64,000 nt of DNA. Source: Circinella umbellata. Lineage: Eukaryota; Mucoromycota; Mucoromycetes; Mucorales; Lichtheimiaceae. Of this stretch, positions 23,791 to 33,804 are shown one piece after another. A program made the position numbers and the translations under genes. Positions within the stretch are counted from its first letter, which is position 1. Every line of letters starts with the position of its first letter. The notes under the pieces are model-generated. The model ran no database searches. It was not told the origin of the DNA and saw nothing but the letters and a program-made list of their open reading frames with translations. The DNA is taken from assembly GCA_025093555.1 (NCBI GenBank), contig JAIWNF010000031.1, positions 496,001-560,000 of the forward strand, written 5' to 3'.

Positions 23791-26115
23791 ATGTCGCAAC
23801 AATTAACTGTATCCGGCCTATATAACAATAGACTTGTCGAACGCTTTATCACGCTCATAAGTCATACTACTAGCCTCTCACGGAATGCCAGTGTAACTGC
23901 AGTTAGTATTGCTGCTATAACAACTGCTCTATTAGCATGGCAGAAAATGAGATCGTCTACGGAAAATCCTGCGTTTGATGGAATACCGACTCCTAAGGGT
24001 GCTCGTCCAATTATCGGTATGTGTCCCAAATCATTTTCTATATAACGATCATGAATTCATCGCCAATTCCTTAGAGTGGTATAAATAAATATATGATAAA
24101 ATAGGACATATACTATCTCTTGGTTCTGACCTTCCAGGGACGTTCCACACGTGGCACAAAGAATTAGGTAAACAACGTATAAATCGAAATACCATTAGGA
24201 TTAATGCAAATGACTTCTTAACTTTTTTTATTTGTTGCTTAGGACCTGTTTTTCGTATCAAATTGGGTTCCAAGGATTTTATTGTGATAAGCATTCCTGC
24301 TTTAACTCAAGATTTACTTTCCACTAACGGGAAATACACTTCGAATCGTCCAGATAGTTTTGCTCTCATAGGTTTTAAGCACAGTGGCAATAACGAGTAA
24401 GTATAACTTATACGTACAACGTTTCTTTCCAATAGCTTATAAACTAATTTAAATAATCTATTTTCAGCGGACTTGTGGCAGGTAGCCCAAATGATAAAAT
24501 TTATAATACGTTGAGGAAAACAGGTTCGCACTTTTTTAATTTTATGATTGGCCGCAATTACGACGAGTTTTATTCAGTGCCATTACCATTGTATACTAAG
24601 CTCTCTATTAAAACTATAAAATAAAGTTCTCAATGCGTTGGGACCAAAAAGATTAAAAGAAGAAAATTCAGTTCTTTGCAACGAGGCAAATGAATTTGTC
24701 GATTTGGTCTCTACTGGCAAAAATATTGATCCTTTGGCACCACTCATGCGTGTTTCCCTTAACTTTATTCTACTTACGTTGTTCAGCACACGGACAACAT
24801 CGATTGATGATCCTATCTACAAACAAGCTATTCACATCATCACTACATTCATGTCATTTACGGGAATCGTAAATACAGCTATCACATTGATTCCGTTACT
24901 ACGAGTGCTTAATCCCTTTTTCGCTAACGACAAAAAAATCGCGGCTTTTTCTATAGACACATGCAAGCCATTTTACGACAGTCTGATTGAAAAGGCCCTT
25001 GATGTAGATGGTGACAATATGGTAAAGTTGTTGAACGAGGAGCTTAATCAAGGCAAAAGAGGAAACTATGATAATATGTTTCTTACCATAAGTAAGTTAT
25101 ATTTACTGATACTACTACTATTATTATTGTTAGTAATAATTCAAATGAGAAAGAATGTGCTCTGTTTATTTACTTAATAAATTTTATGTATTATATATAG
25201 ATGATATGCTTGTAGCGGGAACAGATACAACAGCTGTAACTATCACGTGGGCCTTCCTCCAGCTTTCTACCAAACCCGAAGTGCAAAAGAAAATCCAAGA
25301 AGAGATTGATGCTTTTGTGGACAAGCATGGACGAATGCCCTATTTTTGGGAAAGAGACAGTGTCCCGTACTTGATAGCTGTACAAAGAGAGTGTTTCCGA
25401 TTAAGACCTACTACGGAATTTGGAGTGCCGCATGCAGCTGCTGAAGATTGTGAGTTTTTTCATTTTACTGGAAAAAATTTATTTGTCTTTATTATAAATA
25501 TTTACTAAGCAAATGATTTTGTTTACATGTTTAGTTGAATGGCGCGGAACACTTATACCCAAACAGACCTGGATTGTTCCGAACATGATGGAGGCACACA
25601 TGGACCCAGAAAAATATCCAAATCCAGAAAAATTTGATCCTGACCGTTTTCTTGGACAAGAAGACACGATGTTCTCCTCTGCAAATCGAAGACCTGAAAA
25701 TCGTGATCATTTCAATTTTGGATGGGGAAGGTAACAAAAAAGAAAGCTTTGGATTTTTCTATTTTTTATCTGCTATATACATTTACTATAAATTTACTAA
25801 AGGTGTCATCTAACCAATTATACTATATAGACGTGTTTGCCCTGGATCTCATTTGGTATGTATTAAATAATAATGTTATACCGTTATGATGTTATCTATA
25901 CCTCTAAGTTGTCTATTTATTATTATTCATAGGCCGAAACTCAGATGTTTAGTGTTTGGGTCAGAGTGCTAGCTAAATGTGATATTATGCCAGCTGTTGA
26001 TAAAGATGGCAACGATGTGCCTGAGACTTTGGACACGGTGGCTCCCAAAACTGGACCTACCGTGGTATCTCCTTCCCCGTTCAAAATTCGATTTGTTCCT
26101 AGAAACAAACATTAG
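23791..26115 (+). CDS. Cytochrome P450 monooxygenase B (paralogue of 16667-19017)
   Basis: Nine exons (23791-24016, 24105-24167, 24243-24396, 24468-24523, 24627-25091, 25201-25449, 25535-25730, 25831-25855, 25933-26115) encode 538 aa. Motifs are an N-terminal anchor helix, IPTPKGARPIIG hinge, AGTDTT (about residues 327-332), ECFR as ExxR, FDPDRF and the heme loop FNFGWGRRVCPGSHL with Cys473. It is a microsomal monooxygenase with unknown substrate. The protein is very close to copy A in exons 5-9 and more divergent in exon 1, the membrane anchor. The opposite orientation and the spacer point to an inverted duplication. All catalytic motifs are intact, so both copies may be active, possibly on different substrates. 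Confidence 0.93.
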
Positions 26116-27483
26116 ATCATAGCTTTTATAAAGTATTTCAATAACAACAGTATTGAAAAATAGTAGCTTAATATTTTGAATAGTCTTAAAAAATGCTATA
26201 AACCAAATTTTCAATCATCATTTGTATATATAAAATATGTTGAAGTGTTTTTTAGTGTAGTCATAGCGTGTTTACTATAAGTAAATTATTTATTTACATA
26301 CAGCATGTATGATAAATGTTTTTATGTGCTTGTAATAAAACAAAGCGTGATAACACATATTAATATTACCAACGATTCAAGAAGAAGTGATGTATTTCAG
26401 CTTATACGTTCTTATCACTTAAAGCGGCATACACAGTATAATCTACCACTAATTTTAAGCAGAACAGGACGAGAAAGAACATGTCCTCATAAAATGATTA
26501 CAGCCCACGCATGAACCTAATTTTCCAAAATAAACAAACCGATACATCATACGTATAAACTTATACTATATAATCATTGATATTACATACAATTATTATC
26601 ATTATTTTACATTATATATTATATATTACTTCTTTTTCAATAAAAAAAGCCACATAGTTACATAGTAGGAGAGTTTTAATATAATATATTTTTAAAAATT
26701 GGCCGAAGCGAAGCTGAGGACAATTCTCAAAATAATATTACATGTGATTGTTTAATTTATTATTTGGGAGGATTTTATATTAAGTAGTTGTACAATCGGG
26801 CAATTCGTGATAGAGGTAATAAAAAATAAGAAAAGTTGCTTATGTAAGGGTTACAGCGTTGCCTAACATATGACTTCTAAGAAATGATTTACTATCATAA
26901 TTTTGTGTTGCAAACCAGTTATAATAAGTTGTTTGTTTAGAAAACAGTACCAGTCTCAACGTATTTCTAACAGGGCGTAAGTCACTTGTTATATTTGCTT
27001 CTTCATCATTCAAAATTTAATAATACTGCATTGTCCTTTATTTTTATTTTTTTGGTTGTAAGTTATTGCATCCATCCCCCCTTTTCAATTGTTTCGATAT
27101 ATCCTTACTCTGTATTTTAACGCCATAAACCTACATCCTTGTATTTTTTTATTTTGATTTCTTTCAATTGGGTTTTAAGCACTTCTTTCATCAATCAAAT
27201 AAATAACCTACCGATTTGAAATGAACATGAAATTCGGCATATGGACCATCAGCAATATATCGTATAATGTTCAGGTCCTAGTCATAACCAGATCTTTGAT
27301 GTCAGCTGCCCCGTTATAAAGTCCTTCGGTCTCGGCTCATTAGCCGACATCGTGACCTCGCGATCCCACCATCTCAATAAATCTCAGCTGTAGGCTACAA
27401 TTGTTACTTTATTTATTGCTTTATTTATTTATTACTCCTTTATTTATTATTGCTTTTTTATTATTGCTAGTATCTTATCTAAA
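26116..27483. other. Spacer downstream of P450 B; second copy of the dispersed repeat
   Basis: AT-rich, no credible gene. The dispersed repeat copy 2 is at about 27095-27275. It is followed by a conspicuously GC-richer block at about 27290-27400 just before the HMG-like gene, which may be the 5' part of a mobile element. Confidence 0.5.
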
Positions 27484-28993
27484 ATGACAACCAACACCAA
27501 TAACACTTTATGAGACGTCGATAACGTGAAGTTGATTGAGATTTATGAAAAGGCGATGATCATTCTTCAAAAAAGTTATGGAGAAAGAAGTACTGAAGAC
27601 GATGAATGGGTTGAAATTCAACTTAATTTAAATCAATTGCTCAACGGTGATTTGGGGGGTAACGCCGAAAACCTCAATACTGTCAATGAGGAATTCGCAC
27701 GTTTGAAAGCGATAATGCGGTTCACCAATGTTGCAGTAAGTGCTGATCAGCCGGCATCAGCTGGCGATCATTTAAATGATCTAACTGATCCTGAATCAGC
27801 TATGAATGCCGAGCTTGCCGCCCTGGAAAAAGAATATAGGACACGCCGGGCCCAGATTGCTGAAAAGTACGGTAGAACACCTGAGTCCTTGGAACCAATG
27901 AAGTTACCATACGTCAGAAATACCACTGGGCTGCGCACCGGTTATGGCGCTTATCTTTCTGAGCAATTTAACGAAGAAGGTATTTATTAATGTAAAAATA
28001 TAGCAGCAATAAGGGGGGGGCGATAAGATAGTATGTATATCAATATGCTAAATGGTATAAGGGTATAAAGTGTTAATAAAAAGAGTTTAAATGAATTTTT
28101 GGGGTTAGAAAATGCATCTTTGTTGTGCATCAATGTTTGGATGAATGGTTGAAACTATTTGGACAAAGTGAGCATATTGTAACGTGTGAAATGGGATAGT
28201 AATAGTATAGTTTACATTGATCTTATATATTTTGACTATTCGACTTTTTAGATAAAGAAGAGCTCAAACGAGATTCCAAGCAGATTGGCAGCATCATGGC
28301 ACGCAAAGCTACAGCATGGAATCTCTTTGGGAAAGAAGAGAAAGAAGGGTATGAAAGAAAGGCCCATGCCTATAATGAGCAGTTGGGAAGAATTGCACCT
28401 TTCTCTCTCGAAACAAAGGCTCAACGATACAATTTGCTATTAAATTGTCTCGTGAAAAACCTTTTCATGCTTCGGGAAGAATGTGGGGTGGAAAGCATTT
28501 GCTTTGTTGCTCCAAGCAACACTGGATCTGCTTTCAATCCACGTAGAAGTGGATTTGGTACCGGTAATATATTTTGCAATTATTGATATTCTGTATATAG
28601 ATAAAGAAAAAGTGAAAGGAACCTTTTGTCTTAATCGGTTGGACTAACTTTTAAACTTTATTGTTTAAGGCTGTGGGCATCGGGTTTTTGAGATGATGGG
28701 AAAAGATGAGGTGAAGTTCACTCCCAGTTCTTTTCTGCGGGAGTTCCGCTACCAAATGATTTACTTTAACAAAGATGACCACCTTGGTAAAATCAAAACA
28801 TTCAATTTATTGTTACTTTTAGCTACTGGTTTTTATAGTTATATCTATGTATTAATTTGTAAAACTTGTCTACACAGCCTCTCCCACACCTACTGCAATT
28901 ACTCGGGAATCTGTGTCTCCCCCCTCAACTGGAATACAAACAACAACAAGACCAGTACCCAGTCAAAGCAGAAAGTGCAAAACAAATGGCTAA
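27484..28993 (+). pseudogene. HMG-box-like protein gene interrupted by an early TGA
   Basis: Four exons (27484-27979, 28252-28563, 28670-28786, 28878-28993) splice in frame to 347 codons, but codon 10 is TGA (27511-27513). Downstream of it the frame is open for the rest of the gene. Residues about 145-205, spanning intron 1, read YGAYLSEQFN...DSKQIGSIMARKATAWNLFGKEEKEGYERKAHAYN. This has the HMG-box pattern of an aromatic start, a K..G..W core and an EE+..Y..KA end. The remainder (RECGVESICFVAPSN; FEMMGKDEVKFTPSSFLREFRYQM) is not a domain I know. It could instead start at a later codon and be functional. It sits among transposon debris and has unusually high G+C for the window. I rate it a recently broken, element-associated or horizontally moved gene. 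Confidence 0.5.
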
Positions 28994-29131
28994 GGGATAC
29001 AATTTTTCAGGAGTATAGTAAGTATTCAAAAGAATATTTAATTTAATATAATCTAGTTCTAATGGTTTCGTACCGAGTAGGGGAACAAAAATTTATATTG
29101 AAAAATCCAAACTTGAAGGAGTTGAAAGAAG

Positions 29132-29806
29132 ATGCACAACTCAATGGAATCAGATCTTCCAACCAGCAAATTACTTTACCCCTTTGACGAGCATGCTCAA
29201 TTGCGCCAATTAAGATCCAAATTTGATCGACTTTCCACCTATCTTTGCTACCGCTTCTCGTCTAAATCTACCATTGATGTCCGATCAAGGCCTTACACAA
29301 TTTGGACAATCGCCGATCGCTCTCGTAATGATGATAGAGATTCAAGTGTTGTAGCCTCATCAAGACTTTTTAAGCATATTGCGGCTCAAGTATGGGCTAA
29401 GGGAACTGCAGCAACCTTGAAATTGGATTTTGTGAAATCCTTGAAAAGCATGTGTAAAGAAAGAGGAACTAATGAAAAAATATTTGATTCAATTGAAGCG
29501 CTATATGAAGACGATACTTCGATAATTACAAAAGGCTTCTGGACTGCTGTAGGTGCTTGTCCATGGAAACTCTTGGAATTTTTATGGCGCCGTAAGCATC
29601 ATAATCAGCATTGGCAAGGATTACTACAAGGTTTACGGGATACTGAATTTAATATTAGTAGTAGTATTGATAACTCTACTAAAATCATAGGAAACAGAGA
29701 ATTAAACAGATCTTTAAAAAATTTAGCTTCTCTGCTGTCCTCTGTCATCTCACAGGCAAACGACCAAATAAGTGATAACATTCACCATGTTATGAACGAG
29801 ATTTAA
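29132..29806 (+). CDS. Orphan 224-aa protein, function unknown
   Basis: A single open frame begins MHNSMESDLPTSK; a TGA lies nine bases upstream in frame, so the start cannot be much earlier without a splice. Composition is normal for a soluble helical protein, with Trp-rich parts (TAVGACPWKLLEFLWRRKHHNQHW). No signal peptide, membrane helix or known motif is seen. It follows the HMG-like gene by 138 bp on the same strand and may belong to the same mobile unit. The HMG-like gene's last exon could also run on past its TAA to a GTAAGT at 29019. Confidence 0.45.
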   Translation: MHNSMESDLPTSKLLYPFDEHAQLRQLRSKFDRLSTYLCYRFSSKSTIDVRSRPYTIWTIADRSRNDDRDSSVVASSRLFKHIAAQVWAKGTAATLKLDFVKSLKSMCKERGTNEKIFDSIEALYEDDTSIITKGFWTAVGACPWKLLEFLWRRKHHNQHWQGLLQGLRDTEFNISSSIDNSTKIIGNRELNRSLKNLASLLSSVISQANDQISDNIHHVMNEI

Positions 29807-30475
29807 AGCAGCCCTTATTCCATGTGATGTGGCGGTGAAATTTTCGTAAAAATCAATTATTGCGTTTTCTCCTAGATTATAATTTTTCTCATATGTGTAA
29901 CTTTGTTGTATTATTTAATCTTGTACTTTGACTCCTCCCATCCCACTTTTTCTTTTCTTTTCTTTACTTTATTTTATCTACGAGAATAGTAAGTTTTACC
30001 CTTATTTTACTCATTATAGTTTATCTCTTATTTAACAGTTATATAAATAAATAGCCAATAGTTTTACATATTTAAAGTCAACGTACATCACATGTAAATA
30101 AAATACAAAATCCATGCAGAATATTCTGTTTATTTATTTATTTTTTTGCTTTAGTCAATCAATAAAACTATTACGTTTACTAACTTTTTTTCATGTTTGG
30201 GGTAATTGGTAGTAGGATCAATGATTTTATGAGGAAATAAATTATTAACCTTTTTTTCTTCAACAAGTATTAAGGACGAGTCATCTTTATCATTTCAATT
30301 AATAGTCATTACAATACAATAATAAAGTAAAAAATGGAATGAAATGAACAAAAATAATCTAATACATAATTATTAGATGATCGTCAATGAGCTGCAATGG
30401 TGTTGAATTGATGATAACAGTTGTTGCAAAAAATTATGTAGTTGATTGAAAGAGGTAAATACGTAGGGGGAAGCT
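29807..30475. other. Intergenic, nothing recognised
   Basis: AT-rich spacer with short T/A runs. No reading frame of credible composition and no repeat I could match. Confidence 0.6.
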
Positions 30476-31110
30476 CTAATAAACGACAGCTTCGGAATGT
30501 TGATAATCATGACAATCAGGAAAGCCAAATTTAATTAATTTTGTGTTCCATGCAGTTTGTTGCTTATCCGATAGCGAAATTAATATTGTCTTTCGAGTAT
30601 TAAGCGTTACATTTGACGCCTTTTGATATGTATTAGGGTGAGTATGAAGTCGATCCATGTCTAAAAAACGATGTAGAAAAACAAAACTGTCATTAGCATA
30701 TTCTAAAACTTTCAAAAGAGGTAATGTCATTCCACAGAAGTGAGAGGAAAATACTGACGGTGTCACCGGAGAAATGCCTTAAAAAAGGGAATCACACAGT
30801 ATAGATTGAAGAACGGGTTTTCAACTTTCAAGGCCAAATTAGAAAGTATTAGTAAAAGAGGATCGCCCTGTCAGAGGCCCTGATGTTGAGTGGTCGATGA
30901 GCTGAGATGTCCATTGATATTTATACCAATGTGCGTACGTATTAAAAAAATTAATTATAAGTGCTATCAATGATGCATGTTGAAAATCCAAACTTTGTAA
31001 GCACCGAAGATAAATATATTAAATACTCCTTGTCATAAGCCTTTAAGGCCAATGGCGTCAAGATGTCATTACTGCTTAGTCTGTTCAATGATTATTCGTA
31101 CCAAAAGGCC
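30476..31110 (-). pseudogene. Non-LTR (LINE) retrotransposon reverse transcriptase fragment
   Basis: The minus strand, read piecewise, gives the ordered blocks of a LINE reverse transcriptase. These are an LKAYDKEYL...VLTKFGF block (family form: LD-x-x-KAYDRV), a GL-stop-QGDPLLLIL block (family form: LRQGDP), then LLKVLEYANDSFVFL (family form: YADD box), and YQKASNVTLNTRKTILISLS with the N..K motif. The second catalytic Asp is changed (YAND) and several stops are present, including a TGA (plus-strand TCA at 30871-30873) exactly where the family has Arg. Only the polymerase core is present, without ends or endonuclease. It is an old, inactive fragment. Confidence 0.8.
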
Positions 31111-31189
31111 ATTATCAGTTATAAACTGATCTGGTAAAAGTCAGTTTAATATATAGTAATTAGTAATTGTGATGCCTTGATTATTAAGG

Positions 31190-31310
31190 ATCATGAGAAC
31201 CGAAGAGCCGGAACCGAACCGAGAAAAGCCGAGACGGTTTTATGGAAGAAACCGGCCAGAACCGACTCAGTTCTACATGGAAAGAACCGAGAACCGACAT
31301 TATAATTTTT
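31190..31310. repeat. ACCGA-rich degenerate minisatellite
   Basis: About 120 bp dominated by variants of GAACCGA, AGCCGA and ACCGAC. It is far more GC-rich than its surroundings. It creates a short open frame (31193-31390) of repetitive Glu/Pro/Arg composition, which I do not regard as a gene. Confidence 0.55.
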
Positions 31311-31734
31311 GTAAATTCATGAGATTTTTAAATTATAATGCAAAAAAAAACATTAATTGCGAAAGTAAAATGTTAAGATTGAGAATGTAGGGCTTCTTTT
31401 TTGTATAAACAAGTATAAACTATTAAAGAACAAAAGTATATGCGTTTTTTAATGATAAAAACAGAACTACGTAGTAGTTTTTTTTTTTTTGGCAGGCTGA
31501 AAGGAAATCCCAAAATAGATATAGATACCCAGCAACTAATTTTTTTCCATCATTTAACACAGATCCAGCAATTGTAATGCTCTAACCTCCATTAACACAA
31601 TTATTGTTATTTTTAAAAATAATTGCTTTTACAGATGTAACAACAATAACACAATGACTGTTTTTATATGAATACTAGCCGTCCCTGTCTCGCTTCGTGT
31701 CATTCAACGGGTCCACGTCGCAAGGGGGTAAACC

Positions 31735-32103
31735 CCAATATACTTATGTCCAGGCAGCTTAACTTTGAAGCTCCCCCAATGAAAGTTTGAAATTTCAAGC
31801 CCAGAATTTTACTATAGGTGAGTGACGAAATCAAGTGATGGAGGTAATTTTTTTCTTCTTGAACTTATCTTCAATAAAAAGACAAATACTTTCTGTTTTT
31901 TGATAATGCCACGTCTATTTCTTTTCTTCATTATACATTAACTTAATTTTTTTAAAGATGATCAATAATTAAAAAAAAAAGAAGAAAAAAATTACCTCCA
32001 TCACTTGATTTCGTCACTTACCTATAGTAAAATTTTGGGCTTGAAATTTCAAACTTTCAATGGGGGGCTCCAAAGTTAAGCTGCCTGGATATAAGTATAT
32101 TGG
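31735..32103. mobile_element. 369-bp foldback (MITE-like) element with ~123-bp inverted arms
   Basis: Bases 31735-31858 and 31981-32103 are inverted repeats over about 123 bp with only a few mismatches, separated by an AT-rich loop of about 122 bp. The outer end is CCAATATACTTAT. The right end motif ATAAGTATATTGG is repeated again 5 bp further out (32109-32121). No coding capacity is present. No clear target-site duplication was found; the doubled right end blurs the border. A GC-richer block just left (31677-31734, starting CTAGCCGTCCCTGTCTCGC) may belong to another element. Confidence 0.85.
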
Positions 32104-33232
32104 AAACAATAAGTATATTGGAATAACACCACTTGTTGGCTGGACCAAAAGTTATTAACAAGATGATGACACTTGAAACAGAAAACCAACCGTCACCCCT
32201 TATAGTTGTTCCAAAAAAACAGAAAAAATATTGATGAAGATAGTCAGCCCGATTTATTATCATGCTCAATCCGAAATATCATATTGAATAGTCCTTGTAG
32301 AGCATTACTATCAAAATCAAACTATATCGAGTTGAACGATCAGATTTCATTTTGGCTAAACAGCAGCTGGACCTTGAATCCAATGGCAGCTAAAATGTGC
32401 ATTCATCTGTTAGAAGAGGCAATAATTATATTGTATTTCTTTTTTCAGAAACGATACGTAAGCACAAGAGATACATGTTTTGCTTGATAGTGATGGCATC
32501 CTTTTACGACTGATAAAAAAATGCCAATACCCAAAAGGTTTATTTATTTTAACTCTATCCCCATACATCATTCTTTTTTTTTGTCCTCTCTTGTCCTCTC
32601 TTCTCTTTGTGTTATCTACATTGATTTGATGTTTTAATTTCTTTGTATTGTGTATTAGTTGTACGTATAAAAAGCTTGTACTTACCCAGAACTGTGTGTG
32701 ATAGTATACATCCCTTATCCTAATTTAGTATCAATATAAATAGTCTAACTTATAAATAATAATAAACACTGGTCTTTCCAATATACATAAATATAACCCA
32801 ACCTATAACCATTACACTGTGGTTACACAATGTAATACATTTGTTTTTTTATTTCAAGGGAAATTGATAAATTAAATTTCTATTCAATAGTTTGTAAAGT
32901 TTAGAGACTCTTCCAATATTTTTATTTAATAGTATTATCATAATAAAACAAAGCATTCCGTTGGAATAATGATTATAGTTCAAGCAAAATTAGTTATATT
33001 ATTATTAAAGTGATGGCAAACAACAGCATAGCCCCTATATATTCGGATGTGGAAAGCAACATCAGTGCATAAATTATTTGAATCTGGACAGGTGCGCTAA
33101 AAATGAAAATGAAGCGTGACTGGGGTTCTCTTCTCCATGTTCTTTTTCGGCTGGCATTTTTTTGCCTTGTCAACTTTTTTTGTCCCTTATACATTAAACT
33201 TCTCTCTAAACATATAATATATATACACAATA
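32104..33232. other. Spacer, nothing firmly recognised
   Basis: An open frame at 32206-32487 has a plausible but unrecognised sequence (QPDLLSCSIRNIILNSPCRALLSK) and no clear start or splice context. The remainder is AT-rich. Confidence 0.5.
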
Positions 33233-33649
33233 ATGATTTTTGGTCGAGTAAAACAATTGACCACTCTCCGTACTCCTTCTACTTGTACATTGGTACGTCA
33301 TGCATCCACACAACAAACAGTAAAGCCTGAAAAATTTGTACAAACCGTTGTCCTTAGTAACGGTGCAACTTTTACCGTACGAACGACCTCACCACGAGCA
33401 AATATTCGACTTGCCAAAGATACTCGCAACCATCCATTATGGAATCCTGCAATGTTAAAAGAAGGTGTTCGTGATGAAAGTGAACAATTATCTAAATTCC
33501 AGAAACGTTTCGGTGCAGAATCCGATTTGGGTGATCTTGCTTGGATTGAAAGCGAAGAGCAAATATCTACTACAATGAAGAAGGTTATTGCAAGTGGTGG
33601 TTACAAGAAACCAACACCTGAAAAGAAAAAGGGACGAGGAAAGAAATAA
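33233..33649 (+). CDS. MRPL36: Mitochondrial large-subunit ribosomal protein bL31m
   Basis: Single exon, 138 aa. The first about 25 residues are basic and hydroxylated (MIFGRVKQLTTLRTPSTCTLVRHAS), a typical mitochondrial import signal ending near a RHAS processing context. The core VVLSNGATFTVRTTSPRANIRLAKDTRNHPLWNP matches the L31 family signature of mitochondrial type (V.L.DGST....TTSP...RL.KDT.N..WNP). It belongs to the 54S mitoribosome. The Lys-rich tail (KKPTPEKKKGRGKK) is common. The ATG lies directly after the TA-rich leader, and no upstream in-frame ATG is nearby. The gene converges on another mitochondrial gene, MCT1, with about 155 bp between stops. Confidence 0.88.
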   Translation: MIFGRVKQLTTLRTPSTCTLVRHASTQQTVKPEKFVQTVVLSNGATFTVRTTSPRANIRLAKDTRNHPLWNPAMLKEGVRDESEQLSKFQKRFGAESDLGDLAWIESEEQISTTMKKVIASGGYKKPTPEKKKGRGKK

Positions 33650-33804
33650 ATTACTTATTTTATACTTTGTAATATATATATATATTTTTTTGGTATTTTT
33701 TTTTCGTTGTTATAATAAAAAGTTTAGAGAGAGAGAAAAAAAAACAGCCAACTATGTACATTTTTATTTATTTATTTTTAATTTTTTAATTCTTTTTGTT
33801 GATT

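Noticed and set aside
31193..31390. Open frame rich in Glu, Pro and Arg
   Set aside because: It is a translation of the ACCGA-type minisatellite and then AT-rich DNA.
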